Positions 47,782-57,066 of a stretch of DNA of 64,000 nucleotides are shown piece by piece. The DNA is taken from NCBI GenBank assembly GCA_963744575.1, contig CAVUUF010000001.1:248001-312000 (forward strand), written 5' to 3'. The DNA comes from Palsa-504 sp963744575. GTDB lineage: Bacteria; Actinomycetota; Actinomycetes; Streptosporangiales; Streptosporangiaceae. Under the pieces are notes generated by a model, which saw nothing but the letters and a program-made list of their open reading frames with translations, searched no databases and was not told where the DNA came from. How positions within the stretch are numbered: position 1 is the stretch's first letter; every line of letters starts with the position of its first letter. The translations under genes were made by a program, and so were the position numbers.

Positions 47782-49626
47782 GTGAGCGACCCGACCACCT
47801 GGGTGCGGCTCGAGCCGCACCCGCGCGACCCCACCCTGGCCGACGGGCTGGCCGCCCGCACCGCTGACCCGCTGTGGCTACTGGCCCGCCAGCTCACCTT
47901 CGGGGAATTCGCCGGCCGGGACGGCGGCTCCCCGATCGGGGTCCGCCTGACCGCCGCCACCTCCGCGCTTACCCGGCTGCGCGCGGCCGGGCAAACCGGC
48001 AATGGCCTGCCGCTGCCGCCCGAGGGCGCCCCGCTGGAAGTCCTCATCGAGGCCGAACCCGAACCGGCCCCCCGCCCGCGGCCAGCCAATGCTGGAGCCC
48101 CTTCGCCAGCCGGAGCCCCTCCGTCGCGGCCTGTCGCCGCTGCCCAGGCCGGGCTGCATTACCTGCGGATGCTCGCCGCCGCGCCCGGCATCGGCGACCT
48201 CACCACCTACCGGGCCGGCCTCATCGCTACCTACCCGCTGCCCGCCGCCCCGGGCAGCGGGCCAGCCGGGCCCCCGGCTCCCGACCCCGCCCGCCCGCTG
48301 CTGCGCGTGTACGCCGGGCGGGTACCCGACGGGCAGGCCCTGTACGCCGACCTCGCCGCTGGCCTGCGCGCGAGCCCCGGCGTCCTGCCCGCCCAGCCGG
48401 CCCGTACCGGCGCCAGCGACGCCGTGATCACCGCCGTTGCCGTGGCCTGGCTCGCCTGGTTCGACGCCACCAGCAGCAGCCCGCACGGAACCTTGATCTC
48501 CCAGGCAGGCACCTGGCAACCGGACTACCTGGAGTACGCGGCCAGCACCGCCGCGCCCGGCCCGGACGCCGAAACCGTCCTGACTACCAGCCAGCACACC
48601 TCCGGCGCCCTCGACTGGTATGACTTCGACCTCGCCGCCAGTGCCCGGCACCCGGCAACCGCCGCAGTCAGCCTGGGCGCCACCGCCGCCGATCTGCCCG
48701 CCCAGCCGACACCGCTGCCGCTGTCGGCGTTGCCCGCACCCGCCCGCTACCCGGGAATGCCCAACCCGCGCTGGTGGACCTTCGAGGACGCTGCCGTCAA
48801 CTTCGGCGACATCACCGCGCCGGCCGAAAGCCCCATCACCGCCGTCATCGTCGACTACGCGCTGCGGTACGGCAACGATCATTATCTGATCCCGCTGCCG
48901 CTTCCGGTGGGGACACTGTGCCGGGTTACCCGCCTCATCGTCGCCACCACGTTCAACGAGCGCATCCTCATCCGCCCGATCGCCGACATCGAACCGGCCG
49001 GGCCGTTCCGGCTCTTCGAACACACCCTGCCTGCCCCGGCCGCCGGCGACGACGCGACCCGCGACCCGCTGTTCATCCTGTTCCCGACGCTGGACCACGT
49101 GCTGGGCGGCCCCCCGATCGAACAAGTCGACTACCTGCGCGATGAGCTCGCCGACACCGTCTGGGCCATCGAGGCCATTGCCCAGGGCCCCGATGGTGCC
49201 CCGAGCGACCGGACAAGCCAGGCCCGGACCAGCTCCGATGGAGGCAGTTCGCTGCTGGCCCCCAGCACAACGAACCCCGGGAGCATCCCCACCCTGCGCT
49301 ACCTCCTGCGTACCGACATCGAAGCGAACTGGTTCGCCTTCACGCTGCCCAACCCGAACGATCCCGCCGGGAACGTCACCAGCCTGCCCCGCACCGAGAT
49401 CACGCCCGTCTCAGGCGGGCCCGCCCCAGTCCCCTGGGGCGCGATCATCGCCCAGCAAACCCGCGGCCTGCCACAAGAGACCGTGACCCGAGCCGGGCTG
49501 CGCGCCACCCGTGCCTGGCGGTACGCCCGCTGGACCGATGGCAGCCAGCTGTCCTGGGTAGCCCGGCAGGTCCAGCCCGGCCGCGGACAAATCACCAGCG
49601 GCCTAGCCTTCGACCTTGCGCTATGA
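47782..49626 (+). CDS. Uncharacterised module protein with DPLWLLARQLTFGEF motif
   Basis: A 614-residue protein from GTG 47782, with GGGAGG just upstream. The N-terminus WVRLEPHPRDPTLADGLAARTADPLWLLARQ-LTFGEFAGRDGGSPI is a motif I know from large conserved hypothetical proteins encoded beside the NHE/YPTDQR-type protein above. The middle contains LDWYDFDLAASARHP, YPGMPNPRWWTFEDAAVNFGDI and a DYALRYGNDHYLIPLPLPVGTLCRVTRLIV stretch (beta-rich). It is intact, unlike its two upstream neighbours. Function unknown; probably a structural or scaffolding subunit of the same module. Confidence 0.75.
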   Translation: MSDPTTWVRLEPHPRDPTLADGLAARTADPLWLLARQLTFGEFAGRDGGSPIGVRLTAATSALTRLRAAGQTGNGLPLPPEGAPLEVLIEAEPEPAPRPRPANAGAPSPAGAPPSRPVAAAQAGLHYLRMLAAAPGIGDLTTYRAGLIATYPLPAAPGSGPAGPPAPDPARPLLRVYAGRVPDGQALYADLAAGLRASPGVLPAQPARTGASDAVITAVAVAWLAWFDATSSSPHGTLISQAGTWQPDYLEYAASTAAPGPDAETVLTTSQHTSGALDWYDFDLAASARHPATAAVSLGATAADLPAQPTPLPLSALPAPARYPGMPNPRWWTFEDAAVNFGDITAPAESPITAVIVDYALRYGNDHYLIPLPLPVGTLCRVTRLIVATTFNERILIRPIADIEPAGPFRLFEHTLPAPAAGDDATRDPLFILFPTLDHVLGGPPIEQVDYLRDELADTVWAIEAIAQGPDGAPSDRTSQARTSSDGGSSLLAPSTTNPGSIPTLRYLLRTDIEANWFAFTLPNPNDPAGNVTSLPRTEITPVSGGPAPVPWGAIIAQQTRGLPQETVTRAGLRATRAWRYARWTDGSQLSWVARQVQPGRGQITSGLAFDLAL

Positions 49627-49666
49627 CACACGAAACTCCTACTTAAATTGGAAGGTCCCGTCACAC

Positions 49667-50401
49667 ATGACAACCCCTGATGAGAAGGAAACACCCAGGC
49701 TTTCATCAAAGGCCTGGCTGCGGCATGGGCCAAAGGGCCTTTTCGGCCCCGCTGACCCGGGCATGCTGTTCGCCATCGGCGATCGCGTGAGCTTCGTCTC
49801 CCGTGACGGGCCGGTATTCGAGGCCGACCGGCCCCAGATCCGCGTCCGGTGGCCCGCCTTGGAGTTCGGCGGTGGCGTCCATCTGACAGTGGACGGCAAG
49901 ATCTACCGGCTCTCGCTCGCGCGCCCCCCGCACGCGCCTGAGATGGACAATGAACTGCGCAAGGCCCTATCAGACTTCGCGCTCGAGAACCTATCCGACT
50001 GGTACACGGTAGGCGCTAGCTTCCGTGACGCCCACGAAGGGCGGGCCAGTGGCAAGGCATGGCGGGCCTATTTCAGCACCGGAACGGCTGAGGCCACCGC
50101 AGAACCTGAGACTGCCGCGGAACATGAGACTGCCGCGGAACATGAGACCGCCGCGGAACATGAGACTACCGCAGACGATATGAAGTGCAGAGGCGGTTCT
50201 CGAGCTCATCTCTGGTCAGTTTGGTGCGTTAGTTTCGCCTGGCTAAGAGCTTGCAGAAAAATAACCCGTAGCTTCCTGGAATGCGGCATGCTGATGTGGT
50301 ATGGGCGGCAACGAGGAAGCGGTGCGGGTTCTGGCGGCGAAGTTCGCGGCGATCTTCCCGCACCTGGACGAGCGGCAGCGTCGGCTGCTGATGGGTGCTG
50401 A
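49667..50401 (+). CDS. Small GRAM/PH-like protein with Glu/His repeat tail, end altered by an IS
   Basis: Starts at ATG 49667 after GGAAGG. Residues 1-145 include FAIGDRVSFVSRDGPVFEADRPQIRVRWPALEFGGGVHLTVDGKIYRLSLARP (a small beta-barrel, GRAM/PH-like) followed by a helix. Residues about 146-170 are four copies of a six-residue unit rich in Ala, Glu, His and Thr. The natural end was probably near 50180-50245: beyond 50246 the frame enters the inverted repeat of an ISAzo13-family element and stops at 50401 in IS sequence. It is the last gene of the module. Confidence 0.6.
   Translation: MTTPDEKETPRLSSKAWLRHGPKGLFGPADPGMLFAIGDRVSFVSRDGPVFEADRPQIRVRWPALEFGGGVHLTVDGKIYRLSLARPPHAPEMDNELRKALSDFALENLSDWYTVGASFRDAHEGRASGKAWRAYFSTGTAEATAEPETAAEHETAAEHETAAEHETTADDMKCRGGSRAHLWSVWCVSFAWLRACRKITRSFLECGMLMWYGRQRGSGAGSGGEVRGDLPAPGRAAASAADGC
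50102..50173 (+). repeat. 18-bp tandem repeat, four copies
   Basis: Four contiguous 18-bp units (start GAACATGAGACTGCCGCG) with one or two base differences each, coding E-H-E-T-A-A. Frame-preserving. Confidence 0.85.
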
Positions 50402-51998
50402 GGCCCGTGCGCTGGGGCATGGCGGGATCCGGCTGGTGGCCCGGGCTGCGGGGGTCCGCGAGGCTACGGTGTCCCTGGGCGTTAGCGAGCTGGACTCCGG
50501 CGCAGAGCCGCTGGGCCGGGTGCGGCGCCCGGGCGGGGGCCGCAGGCGGGCGGCTGATACGGATCCGGGGCTGGGCCCGGCGCTGCTGGCCCTGGTGGAG
50601 CCGGACGAGCGGGGTGATCCGATGTCGCCGCTGCGGTGGACCACCAAGTCCACTCGTAACCTGGCGGCCGAGCTGACCCGGCAGGGCCACCGGATCGGCG
50701 CCAACACCGTCGGCGACCTGCTGCGGGCCGAGGGGTTCAGCCTGCAGGGCAACGCCAAGACCATCGAGGGCCAGCGGCACCCGGACCGGGACGCGCAGTT
50801 CCGCTACATCAACGAGCAAGTCAAGGCCCACCAGGGCGCCGCGGACCCGGTGATCAGCGTGGACACCAAGAAGAAAGAGCTGGTCGGCGAGTTCAAGAAC
50901 GCAGGCCGGGAATGGCGGCCCAAGGGCCAGCCTGTGGCTACCCGCACGCATGACTTCCCCGGGGACAGCGCGGGCAAGGCGGTGCCGTACGGGGTCTATG
51001 ACCTCACCGCTGATGCCGGCTGGGTGTCCGTCGGCACCGACCATGACACCGCCGCCTTCGCCGTAGAGTCGATCCGCCGCTGGTGGAAGGCGGCCGGGAG
51101 CAGCGACTACCCCCTGGCCCGGCGGCTGCTGATCACCGCGGACGCGGGCGGCTCCAACGGTTACCGCACCCGCGCGTGGAAGGCCGAGCTGGCCGCGCTG
51201 GCCGTGGAGACCGGGCTGGAGATCACCTGCTCCCACTTCCCGCCCGGCACCTCCAAGTGGAACAAGGTGGAGCACCGGCTGTTCTCCCATATCACGATGA
51301 ACTGGCGGGGACGGCCGCTGACCAGCCACGAGGTCATCGTGCAGACCATCGCTGCGACCACGACCCGCACCGGGCTGCGGGTGCGCGCCGAACTGGACAC
51401 CGGCGCCTACGACACCGGGATCAAGGTCAGCGACCGGCAGATGGATGCCCTGCCGCTGACCCGCCACGACTGGCACGGCGACTGGAATTACACCCTCCGT
51501 CCCGAGGACTACGACCAGGCCGCCGGCGCCCCCGATCCGTTCGACCAGCCCAGCCCTGACCTGGCCTGGCTGTGCCACCCAGCCCTGACCGGGCTATCCG
51601 CCCGGGAATGGGACGCCCTGATCACCACGCTGATGACGCTGCATGACCAGCGGCGCGAAGCGGACCTGGACAAGCGCCGCGGTCACCGCCCGCGGCTGGC
51701 CGCCCCGGGCGCCGGGCGCCGCCCCGTCCTCACCCTGGCAGACCGGCTCCTAGCCACCGCCCTCCACCAGCACCTCGCGCTACCGCAGGTCGCCGTCGCT
51801 GCCTTGTTCACCGTCCGGCCCGAGACGATCAACAGGCGCATCCGCGACGTCCGCCAGCTCCTGGACCTGGCCGGACACACCATCCAGCCCGGCCCGAACC
51901 GGCTCGCCAGCCTCGACGAGCTCTACAGCCTCGGGGCAACGCAGGGCATCGCAATTCCAGCAGAGATCAAGACAGCGTGTTAATCATCTGCAAGCTCT
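50246..51998 (+). mobile_element. ISAzo13-family insertion sequence
   Basis: About 1.75 kb bounded by 12-bp perfect inverted repeats AGAGCTTGCAGA (50246-50257) and TCTGCAAGCTCT (51987-51998), with imperfect similarity extending several bases inward (AAATAAC against ATGATTAAC). Exact outer ends and duplication are not certain. Confidence 0.8.
50301..51983 (+). CDS. ISAzo13-family DDE transposase
   Basis: A 560-residue transposase. N-terminal HTH-like region (RQRRLLMGAEARALGHGGI). The family signature VISVDTKKKELVGEFKNAGREWRPKG (about residues 190-215) holds the first catalytic Asp; LLITADAGGSNGYRTRAWK (about 275-295) holds the second; and FPPGTSKWNKVEHRLFSHI (about 312-330) holds the Glu. All three acidic residues are present. 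The C-terminal extension contains a second HTH-like segment. It looks intact and may be active. Confidence 0.92.
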   Translation: MGGNEEAVRVLAAKFAAIFPHLDERQRRLLMGAEARALGHGGIRLVARAAGVREATVSLGVSELDSGAEPLGRVRRPGGGRRRAADTDPGLGPALLALVEPDERGDPMSPLRWTTKSTRNLAAELTRQGHRIGANTVGDLLRAEGFSLQGNAKTIEGQRHPDRDAQFRYINEQVKAHQGAADPVISVDTKKKELVGEFKNAGREWRPKGQPVATRTHDFPGDSAGKAVPYGVYDLTADAGWVSVGTDHDTAAFAVESIRRWWKAAGSSDYPLARRLLITADAGGSNGYRTRAWKAELAALAVETGLEITCSHFPPGTSKWNKVEHRLFSHITMNWRGRPLTSHEVIVQTIAATTTRTGLRVRAELDTGAYDTGIKVSDRQMDALPLTRHDWHGDWNYTLRPEDYDQAAGAPDPFDQPSPDLAWLCHPALTGLSAREWDALITTLMTLHDQRREADLDKRRGHRPRLAAPGAGRRPVLTLADRLLATALHQHLALPQVAVAALFTVRPETINRRIRDVRQLLDLAGHTIQPGPNRLASLDELYSLGATQGIAIPAEIKTAC

Positions 51999-52201
51999 AA
52001 CTGTTTGGGCATTGGGACAGCCACATGATAAACGTCGTTGAGCCCGGAGCGGGCGCAGCGCCGTCGCGTCCTTCGTGCTGGGCCTATATGCCTTGCCGCA
52101 GACGGCGCGGGCGGCCCGCTGGTGGTGTCCTCGCTGGAGACTTAGTTTCGGCCGCCTGAGTAATCAGGTAGCGGGGAGACGTCGGCCTTGAGCCTTGCGG
52201 G

Positions 52202-52519
52202 TCATGAGGGTTCCGGGCCGGGCGGGGGGAGCCGGGCGGTGATGGCGGTGATGGTGGTGGCGATCAGGTCGCGGACTGTGCGCTGGACCGCGGTGCCGCA
52301 GTCGGGGCAGCGGCTGGCTTGGGGCTGGCTGTTCCAGCCGCGCTGGCGGGTAGGAAATCCAACCCGGGGACCGGACCCGGGAGAATGCCCGGCGAGAGTG
52401 GCGGTCTGCAGGTCCCAGGCGTGCTCGCGGACTGGAACCCGGCGGCCGCTGGTTCCGGCGCCGAGCCCGGCTCCGAGCCCGGCTCCGAGGTATTCCATGG
52501 CGACGATGAACCCTCGCAT
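52202..52519 (-). CDS. Possible small hypothetical protein with a CxxC
   Basis: A 105-residue minus-strand frame with a GLGAGLGAGLGAG stretch near the N-terminus, then RCPDCGTAVQRTVRDLIATTITAITARLP, a credible helical end after a zinc-ribbon-like CxxC. The 52.0-52.8 kb stretch is otherwise empty. No ribosome-binding site is evident, so it may be spurious or a remnant. Confidence 0.3.
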   Translation of the reverse strand: MRGFIVAMEYLGAGLGAGLGAGTSGRRVPVREHAWDLQTATLAGHSPGSGPRVGFPTRQRGWNSQPQASRCPDCGTAVQRTVRDLIATTITAITARLPPPGPEPS

Positions 52520-52821
52520 TCCTCATCACGCTCATTCCTGCCTGTGAGTCCCGCCAGGCGCTGGCCGCCGGCCAGGAGGGGCCGGCGTGCCGTGCGGGCT
52601 AACCTCAGCCCTCACCTGCCCGCTTAATCCGGTCACAGGGAATTGCGCCGACCGCCGGGCTTGCCGCTGAGGTTGCCGGGATCGGTGCCGTGCTTCGAGA
52701 GCATCCCGGCGTGCTGGACGTTGCCGGTGCCGGCCTTGCCGGGCAGCTCGCGGCCGGCGGGCGCGCTGGCGGCCCTGGCTCGGCAGGGTGCCGCCAGCGC
52801 GTCATGCCGGCGCTGCGCGGA

Positions 52822-52938
52822 TTAGCGGGTGGTGCCGGTGGTGTTGACGTCGGGGTCGTCGATCTGCTCCTTGCGGAGGGTCTCGCTGACCTCGTGGTCC
52901 TCGGTGACGGTCTGGGTGCCGAGCCGGACGCGCTCCAC
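52822..52938 (-). pseudogene. DUF2382 (YsnF/AvaK) C-terminal remnant
   Basis: The minus-strand frame VERVRLGTQTVTEDHEVSETLRKEQI...DDPDVNTTGTTR ends at TAA 52822. It matches the last about 30 residues of the DUF2382 stress-response domain, but no domain sequence precedes it. It lies directly downstream of the membrane protein gene on the same strand. Probably a truncated leftover. Confidence 0.6.
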
Positions 52939-52971
52939 CGGGACGGGCCAGCGAGATGCCGGCCGGAGGGG

Positions 52972-53781
52972 CTAGACGCGGGTGGCGCCGTAACGCTCGC
53001 CGGATCCGTCGGAGGGCTGGGCGCCGTTGCCGGACTGGCTGGCGGCGAGGGTGCCCTGGGCCTGGCGGGCCTGATCCTTGAGGGAAGGGGCGTTGCGGAC
53101 CGATTCGGCGATGCGGGGCTTCTCCTGGTCGTATCTGCCGGCTACGGACTCCCACCGGGCGGACATGGTGCGGATGCCGCCGCCGCCGACCGCGACCACG
53201 ATCACCCCGACGAAGGCGGCCAGCGCCGCGTACAGGACGGCGTTGACGACGTTGGTGGCCACGTGCAGCTGGTCCAGGGCGGCGATCACGCCGAACGCCA
53301 GGATCAGCCCGGAGACGACGTTGCCCAGGACCTTGGCGTAGGACACCCCGGACAGGCTGTTCTCGATCAGGGCCTTGGCCGCGGCGGCGATCGCCGAGGC
53401 GATGATGACGATGACGATCGCGACGAACACCAGCGGCAGGTACGCGATCACGGCATGCAGGTACGTGCTGACCGGGTTAGTCCCGAACACCCCGAACGCG
53501 GTCGACAGCACGAACAGCATCAGCGCGCAATACACGATCTTGGCCAGGATGTCGGAGGCGTCGTACTTGCTGCTTTCCAGCGCCTTCTTGATCCCGCCGC
53601 GCTCCACGGCCTTATCGAAGCCGACCCGGGTCAGCACCGCCGAGATGACCTTGGTGATCATCTTCGCGATCAGCCATCCGACAATCAGGATAATCAGGAA
53701 CACCACGAATTTCGGGACGAACGTCGCCACGTTCGACCAGGCACTGGAAAAACCAGTGCCGTAATTGATAGCTACGGGCAT
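52972..53781 (-). CDS. Mechanosensitive-channel-like small membrane protein
   Basis: A 269-residue protein, ATG 53781 preceded by GGAGG with 7-base spacing. Four or five hydrophobic helices (FVVFLIILIVGWLIAKMI; IVYCALMLFVLSTAFGVF; LPLVFVAIVIVIIASAIAAA; a region around VVSGLILAFGVIAAL; VLYAALAAFVGVIVVAVGGGG) and the pattern VGWLIAKMITKVISAVLTRVGFDKAVERGGI of CmpX/MscS-related proteins. The beta domain of true MscS is missing; a hydrophilic tail (AGRYDQEKPRIAE...) ends the protein. Probably a membrane-tension or envelope-stress protein. Intact. Confidence 0.8.
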   Translation of the reverse strand: MPVAINYGTGFSSAWSNVATFVPKFVVFLIILIVGWLIAKMITKVISAVLTRVGFDKAVERGGIKKALESSKYDASDILAKIVYCALMLFVLSTAFGVFGTNPVSTYLHAVIAYLPLVFVAIVIVIIASAIAAAAKALIENSLSGVSYAKVLGNVVSGLILAFGVIAALDQLHVATNVVNAVLYAALAAFVGVIVVAVGGGGIRTMSARWESVAGRYDQEKPRIAESVRNAPSLKDQARQAQGTLAASQSGNGAQPSDGSGERYGATRV

Positions 53782-54085
53782 GGACGGACCTCCAGGTAAC
53801 GACATGGAAATGCCCGGCTGGCAGGCATTTACTGGCAATGCGCGACGACCGGGCTTCTTCAGCATGTCGCTACATGTAATTCTGGTACCGGGCCGCCGGA
53901 GCGGCGCCGCTCAGGCTAGAGGGCGATCAATCGGCCGCCCCACGAGCTGAGTCGTGCAACTACGCGCCGCCACGCTGGCGGTTTACATTTAGTGAGACAC
54001 AGCCCGGCGGGAAACGTCGCAGACTATTTTCCCCGGCGGGTCATCTGCGGGCGGCCAGCGGGATTTTCCTGCCCGGGCAGGTTGC
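53782..54085. other. Intergenic region between the membrane protein and sigma factor genes
   Basis: About 300 bp between two minus-strand genes. It holds the Shine-Dalgarno sequence of the membrane protein gene (53786-53790 on the minus strand). It includes an AT-richer patch near 53870-53885 and 53985-54000, but no pair of boxes I would defend and no clear terminator. Confidence 0.4.
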
Positions 54086-54712
54086 TCAGCGCCAGTTGAT
54101 GAGAGTGGCGGCCAGCGCGCGGCGGCCGCGGAACAGGTGGCTGCGGACGGCGGGGATGGTGGTGAGGGTCAGGGCGGCGATCCGGGCGCAAGACAGGCCG
54201 TCCAGATAATGCAAGGTGATCGCGGATCGCTGCGCGGCCGGAAGCGTCCGCACCGCCGCGCGGACAGACCGGGCGGCGGCGGCCCGCTCCGCTGTCTCCG
54301 CGGGGCCGGCGCGTGTCCCCGCGCTGCGGCTCACCTCATCCAGGCTGACCGTGTAGCGGCGGCGGCTGGCCTTATTCAGAGCCAGCCGGGCGACGATGGG
54401 ATGCAGCCAGGTCCCGAACTCGCAGTCACCGCGGAACCCGGCCAGTCCCTGCCAGGCGGCCAGGAACGCATCCTGGGCGGTGTCCTGCGCATCGTGGTGA
54501 TCGTGCAGTACGGCGAGCGCGACATGGTAGGCCCGCAGGGCGTGACGGCGCATAAGCTCATCGAAGGCCTGCAGGTCACCCTGCTGACCGAGCCGGACCA
54601 GCTCCTGATCCGGCGCCACCTGGCCCGGGACCGCCTCGCCGGATCCTGGGCCCGGCCCGCGAGCCCCGATACCGGCGTCCCGGGCGGGAACCAGCCAGGC
54701 CGCCCGGGTCAC
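54086..54712 (-). CDS. ECF-type RNA polymerase sigma factor
   Basis: A 208-residue sigma-70-family protein from GTG 54712. Region 2: ELVRLGQQGDLQAFDELMRRHALRAYHVALAVLHDHHDAQDTAQDAFLAAWQGLAGFRGDCEFGTWLHPIVARLALN (pieces of the standard pattern, residues about 35-115). Region 4: VRAAVRTLPAAQRSAITLHYLDGLSCARIAALTLTTIPAVRSHLFRGRRAL (about 150-200). No anti-sigma gene adjoins it; the next gene downstream, reading left, is the membrane protein at 52972. Ends in NWR. Target genes unknown. Confidence 0.92.
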   Translation of the reverse strand: MTRAAWLVPARDAGIGARGPGPGSGEAVPGQVAPDQELVRLGQQGDLQAFDELMRRHALRAYHVALAVLHDHHDAQDTAQDAFLAAWQGLAGFRGDCEFGTWLHPIVARLALNKASRRRYTVSLDEVSRSAGTRAGPAETAERAAAARSVRAAVRTLPAAQRSAITLHYLDGLSCARIAALTLTTIPAVRSHLFRGRRALAATLINWR

Positions 54713-55225
54713 GAAATCACTAGCGGGAAACGAATAACGCTACATCCGCCGCGAGCGGTCACCGCAGTCAGCGGGCCTTCCCGGCCGAACGGCGATACGA
54801 AAACGACAACAGCCACTGTCCAGACACCTCCGGTGCGGGCGATAACCCCTGCCACCAAGGTCTGGAGCAGCAGCACTTACACGTACGAATCGCGAGCATG
54901 CAACCGCGACCACGTGTATTTAGCCCAGTTTAGTCGTCATAAACAGAGCCGGCAAGGGGCCGGCCCGCACGGCCCACCCCGCCGGACCCGGCCGCCGCCG
55001 CCCGGCAGCCACCGGGGTGGCGGGGAAGCACCTGAACGACGCCTGACTCGTGAACCGCGGGATAACGGCCGGCCGGCCACGCCGACGCGAGATCACCCGC
55101 CGGTCCTTCACCCTGCGGCTCACCGCCAGCAGAAACCCCCGGCCAGCACACCTCAGGGCCCGCGGCCACGGCCGCTCGGCCACCGCCCGGACCCGGACCC
55201 GGCCACGGCCAGGCCGTCATTAGGA
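54713..55225. other. Gene-poor stretch left of the IS110 remnant
   Basis: About 500 bp with no frame that has a ribosome-binding site or a recognisable motif. The lower-GC patch 54860-54950 probably holds the sigma-factor promoter on the minus strand or element debris. Confidence 0.4.
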
Positions 55226-55405
55226 GAACGCGCCAGTCCCTGGACCGCCAAGATCTACAACGACGCCCGGGCAGCGGGCAAGGACCATCCCCACGCCGTC
55301 CGCATCCTGGCCCGTGCCTGGATACGCGTCATCTGGCCATGCTGGGTCAACGGAGTGCCGTACGACCCCGACGCGGCCCGGCCGATCCTGGGTCACCTGA
55401 AGCGC
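55226..55405 (+). pseudogene. IS110/IS116-type transposase C-terminal remnant
   Basis: About 60 codons reading SPWTAKIYNDARAAGKDHPHAVRILARAWIRVIWPCWVNGVPYDP. This matches the far C-terminus of IS110-family transposases (N-P-W-A-x-x-I-Y...RHPHAxRILARAWLRVIWxCW). No catalytic part is present on either side. Confidence 0.7.
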
Positions 55406-55653
55406 TGGCCGTCATCCAGCGCGTCGAGGCGGCGACCCCAAACGGTGGCGGCGACCGCGCGCAGCTCGCGGAGCGCATTGAGGCCTTCACCGATCGGCGC
55501 CTGTTCCGCTACTGGACGCTGGTGGCCATCGTCAACGGCTGGCCGCAGGACACCCGGCGCCAGTTCCAAGCCGAAAGGCTGGGAGTGGTACGCCCAGGCT
55601 CTGCGCGCACACGCGTGACCGGCCTCGGCTCAAGGGAGCGGGTGACCAGGTAG
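55399..55653 (+). pseudogene. Regulator-like C-terminal remnant
   Basis: The frame EALAVIQRVEAATPNGGGDRAQLAERIEAFTDRRLFRYWTLVAIVNGWP resembles the C-terminal effector part of actinobacterial MerR-like or TipA-like regulators (x-TDPR-x-x-RYW-x-L-x-x-INGWP). No DNA-binding domain is present. It directly abuts the IS110 remnant, so the gene was probably cut by that element. Confidence 0.45.
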
Positions 55654-55989
55654 AGGCACTTGAGCGCGGCCTGCTCGGTGATAGGAGGTGGCCGTTGGCC
55701 TTGACCGCGCCGGTGGCCGGGGCGTTCAGTGACTTGATCGCATTTGCGGAGCAGATGACCTGGCATGCCAGGATGGCAAGGGGGGCGGGGCGTGGCTCCG
55801 CGTGGCCGGCTGGCTGGGGTGCGCGTAGCCCGGTAGCGGGAAGAACGGCGGGTGCCGGTGTGGCGGGAGGTGCTGTGAGGGCGGTGAACGGGCTGGGCGG
55901 CGGTCCCCGTGGGTGAGGTGTGTCTGACTTAATGAGCCAGGATGCGGTGGAAATACCCGGCCCAGGCGGCTCGCGGTCACTGGTTCTCC

Positions 55990-57066
55990 TCGGTGTTGTT
56001 TCGACGGTATGCGATGCGGTCCAGCCGCGCCGGGCGATTCCGTCGCGGCGGGCCTGGCGGATGGCTTCGCCTCGGCCTTCGTGTTCGTCGTCGGGGGTGA
56101 CGTAGCCGATGGCGGCGTGCAGCCGGACGGTGTTGTACCCGGCCCGGACCGGTCGAGCTCGAGGTCGAGTTCGCCGGGGTCGCGGATCTTCTCCAGGTGC
56201 GGCCATTCGCCCTTGACGTGCCCGAACAGGGTCTCTATCCAGGCCTGGTCTTGCGGGGTGTGCGGGCGGCCGAACTGCTGGGCGATCGCCACCCCGCATG
56301 AACTCGCGGGTGGTGACCGAGCGCATCTGCGGGCCGTTGTCGCTGATGGCCAGCAGCAGCGGCACCTGCCCGTCCCCGGCCAGGTCGTGCACGGCGTCCC
56401 GGTCGCCGCTGGTGATCGCCTCGCGCAGCGCCGCGGTGGCCAGCTCGTCCGCGGCATCGAGCAGGTCCTCGGCGTCCAGCGCGGCCAGGAAGCAGGCCTC
56501 CACCTGGGTAGAGGACTCCTCCGCGCTGGTCAGCGTGGCCAGCCACTTGCGGGAGACGACGTCCAAGATGGCGATGGAGGCGCGCCGGGCCCGGGTCCAG
56601 TGGGTGAAGTCATAGGCCCAGATGGAGTTCGGTTTCCAGGTCAGCCGCTCCGGCCACGGGCTGCGCGGCGTCGGCTCGCGCGGCGGCGGGCCGTCGATGA
56701 CCAGGCCTTCCTCGCCCAGCACCCGGCGCACGGTGGACCCGGACACGTGCACCAGGCCGAGCCGCGAGCCGCGGTGAGCGAGCTTGCGATGGCTGCGGTC
56801 GATCTCGTGCCAGCCCTCGTATAGCGCCACGATGGCGTCCCGCTCCCAGCCCAGCAGGCCGTGCAGCGGGTTCCCGCCGGGCGGCCGGTCCTCCAGCTGC
56901 CCGGCGGCGCGGCGCCCGGCCCAGCGTGCCGCCCGCATGTCATCCAGGCCCAGCAGCGCGCACGCCCGCCTGACCGGCCAGCCGCCCGCGGCGGCGGCAT
57001 GGCCGATCAGGTCCAGCAGGCCGGCCTTGACGTCGGCGCCCACGCGGGCCGGGACCGGGCCAGCCG
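55990..57066 (-). pseudogene. IS3-family transposase orfB (rve integrase), frameshifted
   Basis: The HTH_21-like part (VRRACALLGLDDMRAARWAGR, HEIDRSHRKLAHRGSRLGLVHVSGSTVRRVL) and the integrase core are recognisable. First Asp: NSIWAYDFTHWTRARRASIAILDVVSRKW. Second Asp: LLLAISDNGPQMRSVTTREFM. The Glu region, GRPHTPQDQAWIETLFGHVKGEWPHLEKI, is in another frame, between a shift near 56287-56300 and a compensating one near 56140-56155. The C-terminal NTVRLHAAIGYVTPDDEHEGRGEAIRQARRDG is back in frame. As written, the catalytic Glu is lost. Confidence 0.75.

Noticed and set aside
52690..53799. A 369-codon plus-strand frame opposite the membrane protein gene
   Set aside because: Gly/Asp/His-rich shadow; the minus strand has clear membrane helices and a GGAGG site.
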